Source of the DNA: Bdellovibrionales bacterium
Lineage (GTDB): Bacteria > Bdellovibrionota > Bdellovibrionia > Bdellovibrionales > Bdellovibrionaceae
Assembly (NCBI GenBank): GCA_016713585.1
Contig: JADJOV010000023.1
Span: 310,001-374,000 of the forward strand
Reading direction: 5' to 3'
DNA: 64,000 nucleotides
In this document: one piece after another, positions 9,022-18,066 of the stretch
How positions within the stretch are numbered: position 1 is the stretch's first letter
Layout: the number at the start of each line of letters is the position of its first letter
Made by a program: the position numbers and the translations under genes
The notes under the pieces: generated by a model
The model's database searches: none
Told to the model about the DNA's origin: nothing
What the model saw: the letters and a program-made list of their open reading frames with translations, nothing else

Positions 9022-9993
9022 TTACTCCTTCACACGACTTTCAAAGACACCCTTCTCGGTCACCACATAATTCATTCTCAAATCATGGGGTTCCTCGGGA
9101 ATCTCAGTCTCAACAAATTGAATAGAAAAACAAACACCAACCCGAACTCCAGCAAAAAGCTCAAGCGCTCGATCATAGAATCCACGTCCTCTTCCCAAAC
9201 GCACGCCACCCCGGGAAAAAGCCAGCCCCGGCACTAGACAGCCCGAAAGCTCCTGCACCGGGACAAGTTCCCCGTCTGCGGGTTCCAAAATATGAAATGG
9301 CCCTTTGACAAAACTCCGCACGTTTCGAAAAAAATTTAACTTCATCCCCTCAATTTTTGGAAAAGCCCAGGTTAGATGAGGCAAGTTTTCACAGACAGCA
9401 GTCCAGCCTGGCTCCTGATTCAGCGGTTGAAAGCCACCCCAGCAGCCCCCCTGTTGAGACCGCATGAATGTCTGCAAATGATCCCGCAAGTCCCCCTGAT
9501 ATTGGGAATTTAGATAGGGCTTTTCCTGGGCCAAAAGGTCACGGATCCGATTCCTCATGATCTCTTTCGACCTATTTCCCGACCTATTTCCCGAACTATT
9601 TTCCGGACTGTCTTCCGGACTATCTTTCAGACTACTTTTCGACTGAGGCTGGAAATTCATCTGAAAAACTCCGAATCTGATGTGATTTCTCCCCGATGGA
9701 AGATTTCTGGTTTCTGGAGTTTTCAAGATCGAGAGCCAAACGCAATGTTTTTCTTCAAGCCTTTCAAGTTCACGAGAGGCTCGTTTTTTCAATAACACAA
9801 GTTCCTCGGCCAAATTCAAGGCCGCAAGAACCGCTGCATTTTGGTAAGATCCACTTTTTGTCGCAGCCATGGCCTGGTCCATCTTTGATGTGACCAATTG
9901 AACTAATTCTTGCACAAGGACCCCATCATGGGAGGTTTTGAGCCTGTAGGGCATTCCGGCAATCAAAAATTCGAAAGAAGCTTTTTTATCCAT
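9022..9993 (-). CDS. ZapA / 5-formyltetrahydrofolate cyclo-ligase fused in one frame
   Basis: 323 residues. Residues 5-80 match ZapA, the FtsZ-ring bundling factor (FLIAGMPYRLKTSHDG, NAAVLAALNLAEELV, then a coiled coil). Residues 146-320 match 5-FCL, which makes 5,10-methenyl-THF from 5-formyl-THF; GVRLGRGRGFYDRAL is the nucleotide/folate-binding signature. The two parts are linked by about 60 low-complexity residues rich in Ser/Asn/Asp. In many proteobacteria zapA and the 5-FCL gene are neighbours with 6S RNA between them. Met146 (9556-9558) is a plausible independent 5-FCL start, so the fusion may be real, or produced by a lost stop codon. Confidence 0.75.
   Translation of the reverse strand: MDKKASFEFLIAGMPYRLKTSHDGVLVQELVQLVTSKMDQAMAATKSGSYQNAAVLAALNLAEELVLLKKRASRELERLEEKHCVWLSILKTPETRNLPSGRNHIRFGVFQMNFQPQSKSSLKDSPEDSPENSSGNRSGNRSKEIMRNRIRDLLAQEKPYLNSQYQGDLRDHLQTFMRSQQGGCWGGFQPLNQEPGWTAVCENLPHLTWAFPKIEGMKLNFFRNVRSFVKGPFHILEPADGELVPVQELSGCLVPGLAFSRGGVRLGRGRGFYDRALELFAGVRVGVCFSIQFVETEIPEEPHDLRMNYVVTEKGVFESRVKE
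9565..9630. repeat. Short imperfect tandem repeats in ZapA/5-FCL linker
   Basis: On the minus strand, units of about 12-15 bases of the type AGTCCGGAA(G/A) and AGGTCGGGAA recur five times in a row, encoding D-S-P-E-D-S-P-E and S-G-N-R-S-G-N-R-S. The stretch separates the ZapA part from the likely 5-FCL start at 9558. Confidence 0.5.
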
Positions 9994-10054
9994 ATTACGC
10001 TAACAACTCCAGCCGTCAGTATACCTTCGAAGCCACCCGGATCAACATTATTTT

Positions 10055-10662
10055 CTATTTGCAAGTGCACACAACCCCAAGATTTTTTTGATTTTCACAA
10101 GTTAAAGTGTGAACTCCCTTTGAATCCTTGAGAACAAGGTCATAGACCTTTTTAAATTGACGGGAATAGATGAGTGTATGTCCATTCAACTTTGTGTCAA
10201 CGTAGGAGGTTTCCTCAAGTTTAAGATCTGCATCAAAAATGTAGGTATTAATATCAGCCTGTTTTGGATTTTTCCTTTGTTTCAAGGGGATCTCGAGCTC
10301 TGTGGGAACTCCGTCAGCCGGGCCCATTTTCTCAAGAAACATTTCATAACTATATTGGGAGCCTTTTTTAGTCAGAGCCCGAATCGTCAAACGATGAGTC
10401 TCAGTGCCGCCCTGCGGGATATATGTCAATCGTCGATAACGCAGTGTAGACTTCACCGTAAAGTCAAAGTTATCAATTTTTTCCTTCAAGCGATCAAGAT
10501 CGACGCTCTGCTTAAACTCATCATTAGCCAGAATTGGATAGCATTTCTTCAAACTTTCAAAGGACCGGGAAATTGGAATTGATGGCGCGCCCCACGCCTG
10601 ATGCAAAGACGAAAACCAAACAATAAGACCCAGACTATTCCTCGAAAATCAACAATACTCAT
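10055..10662 (-). CDS. Secreted hypothetical protein (frameshifted in signal peptide)
   Basis: The main frame (from 10606) starts with LHQAWGAPSIP, which looks like the end of a signal peptide. An ATG at 10662 opens another frame, MSIVDFRGIVWVLLFGF, that supplies the missing hydrophobic core; a one-base shift near 10620 joins them. The mature part is about 175 residues, basic, with Cys residues in KKCYPI and, near the end, TCENQKNLGVVCTCK. I do not recognise the family. It is the first gene upstream of the zapA-rny-tyrS run but separated by about 60 bases. Confidence 0.45.
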
Positions 10663-10707
10663 CCTGCAACTATGCTAGTCCTAGATAATAAATTAAAGAA
10701 GAAATTT

Positions 10708-10832
10708 TTCAGAAACTGATTCAGAATATATAAATCCAGTTGACCCTGGAGAGTCTCAGGCTTTTTGGTCGTGCACCAGCTCCGTCGGGTTAGTCTTCTG
10801 AGATCGCTTCGAAGTTTGGTGCATCGACTTAG
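10708..10832 (-). mobile_element. 3' remnant of the same IS family as the element at 20641-23040
   Basis: The reverse strand of 10708-10832 aligns base by base with 22805-22935, the end of the zinc-ribbon transposase gene: both contain the stretch encoding R-S-x-x-R-R-L-T-R-R-S-W-C-T-T-K-K-P-E, the words GGTGCACGAC and AAAAAGCCTGAGA, and then CAACTGGA. Only the last ~40 codons remain and no terminal inverted repeat is visible. It abuts the operator array of the mobile mystery genes. Confidence 0.75.
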
Positions 10833-10836
10833 ATCT

Positions 10837-10932
10837 ACTTATGATGTTATTTATAGCATCATAAGTACTTTTATTGATGATATATAAATCATCATTTGTA
10901 TTGATTTTGATGTTATATATGCCATCATAAGC
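10837..10932. promoter_or_regulatory. Three evenly spaced palindromic operators TGATG-N10-CATCA
   Basis: Exact half sites TGATG and CATCA separated by ten A/T-rich bases occur at 10842-10861, 10875-10894 and 10908-10927. The centres are exactly 33 bp apart both times, about three helical turns, so a bound protein would sit on one DNA face. The first copy extends to a 10-bp perfect arm (ACTTATGATG / CATCATAAGT). The array lies about 160 bp before the HTH gene at 11090 and 70 bp before a small frame at 10998; autoregulation by that HTH protein is the natural inference. Confidence 0.7.
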
Positions 10933-10941
10933 AAATGTGCG

Positions 10942-10960
10942 CTGGGGCACTAAGCCCCAG
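10942..10960 (+). promoter_or_regulatory. Leader hairpin upstream of the HTH/Fic pair
   Basis: CTGGGGC-ACTAA-GCCCCAG forms a 7-bp GC-rich stem with a 5-base loop, directly after the operator array. No T-run follows, so it is not a standard terminator; it could stabilise the leader mRNA or be part of another operator. Confidence 0.45.
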
Positions 10961-10997
10961 ACAAACCAATCTGTCTTGCAACCTGGAAGGAAACAAA

Positions 10998-11093
10998 ATG
11001 CCAGATTCCGTCTACGATCCCCTCTTTATCAGGAACTCCGAAACTCAACGCGACAAAATCCTTCCAAATGGAAAGAGTAGGTTGACTCGATGA
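10998..11093 (+). CDS. Possible leader peptide (31 aa) coupled to the HTH gene
   Basis: ATG at 10998 is preceded by GGAAGG at proper spacing and opens a 31-codon frame beginning MPDSVYDPLFIRNSE. Its TGA (11091-11093) overlaps the ATG of the HTH gene (11090-11092). No family recognised. It may be a leader peptide, a very small gene, or the tail of an older gene. Confidence 0.3.
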   Translation: MPDSVYDPLFIRNSETQRDKILPNGKSRLTR

Positions 11094-11587
11094 AAACAAA
11101 TAAAAAGGCAATAGGAACTCAAAGACGAATAATGGACAAAAAGCTTCAAAACTGGCTACCGCTTAGGATTGAAAAGTCACCACAAATAGGTTGGCTGAAG
11201 GCCGTGCGCGGTGCTTTAGGAATTAGTTCACGACAGCTAGCTCAAATCGTTGGCGTAGATATGTCTGCTGTTATTCGGTTGGAAGAGCGTGAGTCTAAAG
11301 GAAAAGTGACTCTTGAAATGTTGAATCGCGCAGCCAAAGCAATGAACTGCAAATTGATTTATGCAATTGTACCACTAGACGAGCACGATAGTCTTGAGTC
11401 GATTGTCGACATCAGATCAAAAAAGGCCGCAAAAGATCTACTTCAAAAAGTAGAACATTCAATGCGACTAGAGGATCAAGGATCGCCAGATTCGAAGTCG
11501 GAACTAGCTAAGCTAGCGCAGTCATTGAAGGAAAAAATGGACCCTAGAATTTGGGGTGTGGCGAAGCCAAAGAAAAAAAAGGAATAA
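11090..11587 (+). CDS. Mobile mystery protein A (HTH antitoxin-like)
   Basis: 165 residues. A single Xre-type helix-turn-helix lies at residues 45-75 (ALGISSRQLAQIVGVDMSA followed by VIRLEERE) and RAAKAMNCKLIYAIVP follows, matching the 'mobile mystery protein A' family, which is always paired with a Fic protein (mobile mystery protein B) in mobile regions. It likely binds its own promoter and restrains the Fic partner. The next gene starts six bases downstream of its stop. The three palindromes upstream are the likely operator. Confidence 0.85.
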   Translation: MKTNKKAIGTQRRIMDKKLQNWLPLRIEKSPQIGWLKAVRGALGISSRQLAQIVGVDMSAVIRLEERESKGKVTLEMLNRAAKAMNCKLIYAIVPLDEHDSLESIVDIRSKKAAKDLLQKVEHSMRLEDQGSPDSKSELAKLAQSLKEKMDPRIWGVAKPKKKKE

Positions 11588-11593
11588 TCCTGC

Positions 11594-12188
11594 GTGAATA
11601 AATTTGAAATTACATATCCGCCTGGTGCGACAGCTCTCGATCCTAATGAGTTAGTTGGGTTGGTTCCAAATTATATTTCAACACAATGGGATCTCAATCA
11701 CCTTGAGCGCGAGAACATCCTTGTGGCAGCAACATGGGCATTAGGGAAATCGAAACCACGACTGTATGAATATTTCATTTTGTTTGGATTTGCATAAACG
11801 AATGTTCTCTAGGGTTTGGAAATGGGCTGGAAAAACACGATTAACAGATAAAAACATAGGCGTTCCCAAAGAACAAATATTCACAAAACTTAAACTTCTA
11901 TTCGATGATACTGAATTTTGGATTCAAGAGAAGACATATGGTTTTGACGAAATCGCAGCAAGATTTCATCATCGACTGGTCGCCATTCATGCGTTTCCAA
12001 ATGGAAATGGTCGTCATGCGCGACTTATGACTGAAGTTATTCAGATTGTAAACGGGGAAACGCCGTTTACTTGGGGTAGCTCTGATCTGTATAGTTCTGA
12101 ATCAGAAACTAGAAAAGATTATCTTGCTGCACTTAGACGTGCAGACAAAGGTGACTTTGATGCGTTGATAGAATTTGTAAGGAAATAA
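11594..12188 (+). CDS. Mobile mystery protein B, Fic-domain AMP-transferase-like (frameshifted at ~11785)
   Basis: GTG start at 11594, six bases after the HTH gene. The first frame (NKFEITYPPGATALDPNEL) ends at 11797; a one-base shift near 11785 continues into LHKRMFSRVWKWAGKTR and the Fic core HAFPNGNGRHAR, close to the consensus H-x-F-x-(D/N)-G-N-G-R-x-x-R with catalytic His present. Fic enzymes move AMP or other groups from nucleotides onto target proteins. About 198 residues, the usual length of this subfamily. Together with the upstream gene it forms a toxin-antitoxin-like pair. Confidence 0.85.
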
Positions 12189-12194
12189 TTCAAT

Positions 12195-14738
12195 TCAAGC
12201 CAGAAGCTCGGTCAAAGCCGTCTGGCGCTGCCGGTTATCTATTTTCGCGATGGCCATGGCCAAAGCCCGACGACTGCCCACAAATATGGCCAGTTTTTTT
12301 GCCCGAGTGAGCCCTGTGTAAATGAGATTTCGAAAGAGCATATTGAAATGCTGACCCATCACCGGAATGATGACCACCTGAAACTCTGACCCCTGGGATT
12401 TGTGAATGGTGATTGCATAAGCCAAATTCAACTCAGATAAATCTTCCTTTTTAAACGACACAATCCGCACTTCTCCGGCTGAAAACTTGACCTCGCAACT
12501 TAGGTCTTCATTGTCAACAGTGAGAATCTGCCCAATGTCGCCGTTAAAAACCCCAAGGTCGTAGTTGTTTCGGGTCTGAATCACCCGATCTCCTTCCCGA
12601 AAAATACGAGCGCCTAATTGAATTTGCCTCTTGCCTGGGGCTTCGGGGTTCCTGGCCCTTTGTAAAGCTTCATTCAGGTTCAATGTTCCAAGAGTTCCCC
12701 GAACTTGTGGAGTTAACACTTGAATTTCAACGCTTGGCCCAAGCCATTCCGAAATTGTCTTTGTCGATAGCCGCACCACCGTATCAACAGCGGTTAGACC
12801 ATAATGAAGGGAGGACCACGGATGCACTGACTTAAGCACAGAGGCAAGCTCCTCTATTCCTGTTTTTGCGTGAGCTAGTTTTTCCAAATCTACATGCCTG
12901 AATTTTTCAGGAATCGTCAGCACAGGACCCCGAATACTTTCTTCACTGATATCCTTGGGCCGAAAAAGTTCGTCCACCTGAACGCCTTCCGAAGTTTTTT
13001 GCAATCGTCCGACCCACTCTTCACCTAATTTCAAAAGAGTCCCTTCGTGGGCGGGTTCAGACAGGGTCTGCTCAATCACCCATCGCGCCCTCTGGAGAAA
13101 TCTGATTTGATCAACAGTGGCTTCATCCGCATCTAGAAATAGACAATCATTTCCTTCTGCAAAGGCCTGAGGGCGCGCCAGGGTGAAATGATTCTTGGAA
13201 CAACTCCAGAATTAATTTCATGAGCAAAACGAATGATCGAGGAGGCCTGGGCTTGCCTAAAAACCTGAGTCAGACGAAACCTCGGCACATTTTCTGATTT
13301 TAACAAATCCGCGAGGACATCGCCTGCACCAACTGCGGGCAACTGATCTGGGTCCCCAATGAAAAGCACCTGCGCCCCTGGAGGAACCGCCTTGAGAAGA
13401 CTGGCCGTCAGACTGATGTCGAGCATTGATGACTCATCAATAATTAAAAAATCGACCTGCAAGGGGTTCTTTTCGTCACGATTAAAACCATTTTTAGCAG
13501 GAGCCCACTCCAAAAGGCGATGAATCGTCTTGGCTTCAAACCCGATAACCTCACTCATCCGCTGAGCCGCCCTTCCCGTGGGGGCCGCCAGCAGCACTCG
13601 CTTTTTCATTGCCTTAAGTAATTGTGCTAAAACTCTTGTGCATGTTGTCTTTCCACACCCAGGACCACCTGTCAGAATCGAAAAAGCCTCCGTCGGAATT
13701 TGACAAACAGCCCTGTGCTGCTCCTCACTCAGCTGAATTCCTTCCTGCTGACAATACTTTCCAACCCAAGTCAGAATACGAGCCTGCTCGGTTTGAATTT
13801 GGCTCCTTTGACCAGCAAGTAAGCCCTTCACTCGAGTGGCCGTGGTCAGTTCATCAAAATAAAGACTTTTGAATAATAACAAAGATCCGCACCAAGTTTG
13901 CGAGATTTGATTTGATCAGAAGCCAGCAATTTCAACAAAACGGCAGAAATGCGCGAGGTCTCTATGTTTTCTTTGAGAAATTCGAGAATGGATTCAAAGA
14001 TTTGAATTTCAGTCAAATAGCAATGACCTTCATCACGACTTGCCGCCAGAACATGCTTGATACCAGCTTCAATCCGAGGCTCACCGATTGGATCAAAACC
14101 CATTGAGAGGGCCACCTTATCTGCCGAAAAAAACCAATCCCATAGATATCATGAGCAAGTCGGTAAGGATTCTCAGAAACAACCGCAATAGCCTTGTCGC
14201 CATAGGTTTTATAAATTTTCGTGGCAAAGAGCGTGCTGATCCCATAGCCCTGCAAGAAAATCATTACGTCCCGAATCGCTCGGTGCTCCTGCCAAGAGGT
14301 CTGAATAAGCTCCAATTTTTTTTCAGCAATTCCTGGAACCCGCAAAAGCTCTTGCATACGATTCTCGAATACGTCGAGGGTCTGCTCCTGAAAGTGAGCA
14401 ACGATTCGTTTAGCAATGCCTGGCCCGACGCCTTTGATGAGGCCCGAGCCTAAATATTTTTCTAGGGCCGCAGCCGTGGCTGGTTTTTTCTCGACAACCC
14501 GGGTTGCTTTAAACTGTTCCCCATGCTTTGGATGGTGACCCCAGGTCCCCCAGAATTCCATGGTGGCCCCAGCATAGACTTTGGCTTGATGAATAAGGAC
14601 CGTGACCATTTGCCCAGGATCCCGAAATGAAGAAACTTTCAGGACCGACCAGCCATTCTGTTCGTTATGAAAAGTGACTCGTTCAACAATTCCTGTTAAA
14701 CGTTCAAGATTTTCAGACGACATTTTTTCAGACGACAT
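12195..14738 (-). CDS. recD2: RecD-like DNA helicase RecD2 (three frameshifts)
   Basis: SF1B 5'-3' DNA helicase not bound to RecBC. N-terminal part: OB-like region, then helix-hairpin-helix motifs (GLIKGVGPGIAKRIV, LRVPGIAEKKLELI). Motor part: Walker A ILTGGPGCGKTT, LLAAPTGRAAQRM, Walker B FLIIDESSMLD, FIGDPDQLPAVGAGD, VFRQA, and near the C-terminus YAITIHKSQGSEF and YTGLTRAKK. The frame breaks at ~14118 (T-run one short), ~13857 (A-run one short) and ~13178; all are repairable by small indels. Length about 848 residues fits RecD2. The start (14738 or the in-frame ATG at 14723, inside a 15-bp direct repeat) overlaps or abuts the thrC stop. Confidence 0.9.
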
Positions 14739-16112
14739 CGGATACCTTTAATAAATATTCACTCAAGCACTCTAGGCTCGGTCCTATAGTTAGAACCTGC
14801 GATGGTTTCTCAAGAAGCGCCTGAAGACTCGCAGGAACCTCAATTTTCCTTCCAACCAAGGGTTCAACAATAGACTCAAATTTTGCGGGATGGGCAGTGG
14901 CCACAACAACCCAAGTGTTTTCAGAATTTTGTTTATGGCGACCCGCTTTGCTATGACCTACTATTCCATTCACTTCTTTGCCAATTCCAAGGTGCTTGTT
15001 GACCACAAATACCGCGGTCGCTGTGTGAGGGCACCAGACTTGACCCCACTGGGTCGGCCCCTGACGAATTGTCTCATTAATTTCTTCATCAGACACTGAT
15101 ATCGCAGACGCTCTTTCTCTGAGATCCTCAAGCTTTGGAAAAAGATCAAGCACTCGTTCGAAATTAGAAGGGTTACCCACGTCCATTGCATTCGCAAGAG
15201 TCGATTGAGTCACGGCTGGTTGCCACACTCCAGAAGCAAAAAAAATAGGAACTGTCTGATTGGCATTGTGGGCAAAAACAATTTCCCGAATTGGAAAACC
15301 AAGCTGTTGAGCCCAAAGTGCAGCCACCGCATTCCCAAGGTTCCCTGAAGGAATAATAAATCCCGTCGAGGTCTGGTGTCGCGCCTTAGCAAGACAACTT
15401 GCATAGGCAAAATAAGCCATCTGGGGCAACAAGCGACCCAGATTAATACTGTTTGCACTGATCAACTGAAAGCGCGATTGCCAGGCCTCAGATCGAAAGG
15501 CCTCCTTGACAATTCTTTGACAATCATCAAAGGACCCCTCGACAGCAAAAGCCTGCACCTGAGGACCCCAGCCCGTCAATTGAGCCTCTTGCCGTTTGGA
15601 AATACGTCCCTTCGGAAACAAAATCGCAACGGGGATTTTGGTAAACTCGCTGAAGGCCGCAGCCACGGCGCCGCCAGTATCCCCCGACGTTGCCACCAAA
15701 ACCATGTTTGGTCGAGAATCCGAACCACTTTCGAGGCTGGAAAGTCTTTCAAGACAGAGCGCGAGGAACCGAGCTCCGAAATCCTTAAATGCACAGGTCG
15801 GTCCACAAAAAGCTCAAGAACACTCACCTGAGAATTAAGCTCGCGGAGTGGAATTTGGAATTGAAAAGCTCTCTCACAAATCTCAGGAATATAGGGCTCA
15901 AGAATATCTCCCCTAAAGAACGGCGCAAGGACGCGTGCCGCGAACACCGAAAATTTTTTGTCTGCACCTTGAGTGCAAATATCCAGGTCAATAGATCTCG
16001 AAGGCCAGGCTTCTGGTACATAGAGACCCCCATCTTCGGCTAAGCCCTGCCTAATCGCTTGACTTGCTGAGCAGCCCAAGAAGGATTTGTTTCGTGTCGA
16101 TCTGTATTTCAT
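14728..16112 (-). CDS. thrC: Threonine synthase (frameshifted at ~15808)
   Basis: PLP enzyme that converts O-phosphohomoserine to threonine. N-terminal LAEDGGLYVPEAWP is the classic opening. After a one-base shift in a T-run at ~15808 the frame reads CGPTCAFKDFGARFLA, with the PLP-binding Lys in F-K-D-F-G-A-R, followed by VATSGDTGGAVAAAF, ISANSINLGRLLPQ, IPSGNLGNAVAA and NPSNFERVLDLF. Length about 461 residues. It lies 27 bases after thrB, so thrB-thrC are co-transcribed, with recD2 as third gene. Confidence 0.93.
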
Positions 16113-16139
16113 TCTTGACCTATCGTTTCTGGTTATTGG

Positions 16140-17108
16140 TCATGGATTCAAATGGGCGCCTCTTTTAGAAATTCCAGATATCCACGATCCATAAACCGGA
16201 GTCCCTGCAGCATGGCAGGCCACCCGCATCTGCTTCTGTATTTTGACTGCTGTTTTCTGATCTAGAGCCAAGGCGAACATTGCAGGACCTGACCCAGATA
16301 TCGAACAACCAAGAGCCCCCGCATTCATTGCCGCCAACTGAATTCTTGAAAACCCGGGAATAAGAGCCGCTCGCTGAGGCTCAATGATAGCATCTCGCAA
16401 CGACTCCCGGATCAATTGAAGATCCTTGCTAACACAACCCAAAATAAATCCGGTTAAATTAGCTGTTTGTTCAATCACTCGAGAAAGCGGCACCTCGGGT
16501 TTGAGAATCTGACGAGCCTCTTTCGTTTTTATGGATAACTTTGGCAACAAAATCACAACCCTGACAATTGAGGGAGTCTTTATCTTTGCATACGAAAGCC
16601 TAGGAAAGCTTCGCACAAACAAAAGTCCTCCAAGTAAACAAGGTCCCACATTGTCAGCATGGCGAGACCCACTCGCAACTTCTTCGCCAATCAAGGCATA
16701 TTCCAATATTTGATGGGGACTCAAGCTCTTGTCTAGTAGCGCGTTGGCCGCGACTAGAGCTGCCACAGCAGAAGTTGATGAGCCGCCAAGACCTGAACCC
16801 ACAGGAATTTGTTTAACCAACTGAACCCTGAATCCAAATTTCAACTTCTGGTCCTGAATCAATCTAAGTAGACCCGCTCCTGCCGTATTCTTCTCGGGTT
16901 CGGTGACAATCTCTGGAAACCCTTTGATCGGCCCAATAATCACCGGCGAGGCTTGATCTGCTAGCGGAATTCGCTCGACAGTCGCAACTTCACCAAGCCC
17001 CTCCAGTGCAAATCCCATGATATCAAAACCCACGGCCACATTGGCCACAGTCGCCGGAGCAAATGCGCTAGCCCTCTGCTTAGATTTTCTTTTGATTGAT
17101 TTGCTCAC
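16140..17108 (-). CDS. thrB: Homoserine kinase
   Basis: GHMP kinase that phosphorylates homoserine, supplying the substrate of ThrC in the next gene. Seen: N-terminal APATVANVAVGFDIMGFAL, the GHMP ATP-binding loop PVGSGLGGSSTSAVAA (residues ~98-113), SRHADNVGPCLLGG and the C-terminal GCSISGSGPAMFALA. 322 residues, complete and unbroken. ATG at 17108; first gene of the thrB-thrC-recD2 group. Confidence 0.95.
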   Translation of the reverse strand: MSKSIKRKSKQRASAFAPATVANVAVGFDIMGFALEGLGEVATVERIPLADQASPVIIGPIKGFPEIVTEPEKNTAGAGLLRLIQDQKLKFGFRVQLVKQIPVGSGLGGSSTSAVAALVAANALLDKSLSPHQILEYALIGEEVASGSRHADNVGPCLLGGLLFVRSFPRLSYAKIKTPSIVRVVILLPKLSIKTKEARQILKPEVPLSRVIEQTANLTGFILGCVSKDLQLIRESLRDAIIEPQRAALIPGFSRIQLAAMNAGALGCSISGSGPAMFALALDQKTAVKIQKQMRVACHAAGTPVYGSWISGISKRGAHLNP

Positions 17109-17283
17109 GCCATCTTACTCCAAACGCCTTGACTTTCGAAGAGACTAAACGGTCTTTCTACGAAAGGCAAGGTGCCGCAAAGGTTCGCAGCCTTAAAAAG
17201 GACCTTGCATAACTCAATCAAACGAAAAAGAATATATTGTTTGATCTGAATCTAATTTATTCTATTTTTTTGGAGGCATTCCT

Positions 17284-17603
17284 TTGAGAAATTTATATAT
17301 TGGGACTTTGCTTTTTAAGAATATGCTGACTACGACTTGCCTGACTGCGAGTTTACCAATTCTGTTCGGAATCAGTCTCTCGGCTCAAGCCAGAGGATTC
17401 AATAAGAATCATCCTTGCCATAATATCAAAGTTGCTTGTGAGGCCGCTGGATTTACTCAAGGAAAAAGTGGTCAGGTCGAGGCCTTTGGGTTGACTGTCT
17501 CAGCAAGATAAGAGCTGGCTCCCCTGTTCCAGGGGTCGCCATCTTGCCGACTGAAGTTGAGGCCTGCAACGCGAGAATTGCTGCAAAGAAGCGTAGAAAA
17601 TAA
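17284..17603 (+). CDS. Small secreted Cys-containing protein, 'CEAAGF' type (frameshifted at ~17472)
   Basis: TTG at 17284 preceded by GGAGG. Signal peptide (LTASLPILFGISLSAQA) then NHPCHNIKVACEAAGFTQG. The first frame stops at 17511, but a one-base shift at ~17472 gives GRGLWVDCLSKIRAG, SPVPGVAILPTEVEACNARI and a KKRRK end at 17601-17603. The pattern H-P-C ... I-K-x-A-C-E-A-A-G-F ... G-x-G-L-W-x-D-C ... V-x-A-C is one I associate with small secreted proteins of Bdellovibrio-type bacteria. About 106 residues, four Cys. Function unknown. Confidence 0.6.
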
Positions 17604-17604
17604 C

Positions 17605-18018
17605 ATGGTGTCAAAATGTTTTCTTTCTTTTTCTCTGATTGTCACTCTGATAGTTTGCAACAAAACTCAAGCTCAGACGTCCCCTGTGGAATGGGGAGAT
17701 TTACATTGGGGAAATAGGTTTTTTCTTATGCAAGAGCTTGGTTTTACCTCAGATATTGTGGTTTCAAAAAATTCTGAGTTTATTTTTCTCTTCGAGGTTG
17801 GTTTACCCGAGATTAGATCAATATTGATCGAGATGCAGGCCCCTGTTTGCTTTGCTCCAAGTCAATCGAGCGAAGGGCAGCTCTTTAACCCAATTCAAGC
17901 CACACCCGGCAGAGATCGCCGAGTGTGGGTTGAACTCAAACAAGATTGTATTTTAGATATCTATGTGGAAGCCATAGACTATTACTCAAATAGCTTCTTT
18001 GGAGCTTACAATTACTAG
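17605..18018 (+). CDS. Secreted hypothetical protein
   Basis: ATG at 17605, one base after the previous stop, so co-translated. Signal peptide LSFSLIVTLIVCNKTQAQ, mature part about 115 residues with FEVGLPEIRSILIEM and two Cys (PVCFAP, QDCILD) likely to bond. No domain recognised. A frame extending upstream to 17557 exists, but the signal peptide fixes the start at 17605. The last codons lie in the first unit of a 25-bp hairpin repeat. Confidence 0.55.
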   Translation: MVSKCFLSFSLIVTLIVCNKTQAQTSPVEWGDLHWGNRFFLMQELGFTSDIVVSKNSEFIFLFEVGLPEIRSILIEMQAPVCFAPSQSSEGQLFNPIQATPGRDRRVWVELKQDCILDIYVEAIDYYSNSFFGAYNY

Positions 18019-18066
18019 CTCCTTTGGAGCTGTTAGTAGCAAGCTCTTTTAGAGCTAAGGTCTTTT
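17992..18066. repeat. Three tandem 25-bp hairpin repeats between convergent genes (likely terminator)
   Basis: Units begin at 17992, 18017 and 18042, exactly 25 bp apart. Each opens with a 15-base hairpin AGCTYY-TTT-RGAGCT: AGCTTC/GGAGCT (one G-T pair), AGCTCC/GGAGCT and AGCTCT/AGAGCT. The third is followed by CTTTT. They sit between two converging genes, so a bidirectional terminator is likely; compensatory base changes between units 2 and 3 keep the stem. Confidence 0.6.

Noticed and set aside
9560..9760. 6S RNA between zapA and the 5-FCL part
   Set aside because: The location would be right, but I could not find the long closing stem with a central open bubble; the stretch consists of short repeats and keeps an open frame.
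10837..10932. CRISPR array or plasmid iterons
   Set aside because: Only the palindrome arms are conserved, spacers of 13 bp are too short for CRISPR, and there is no Rep gene; position before an HTH gene favours operators.
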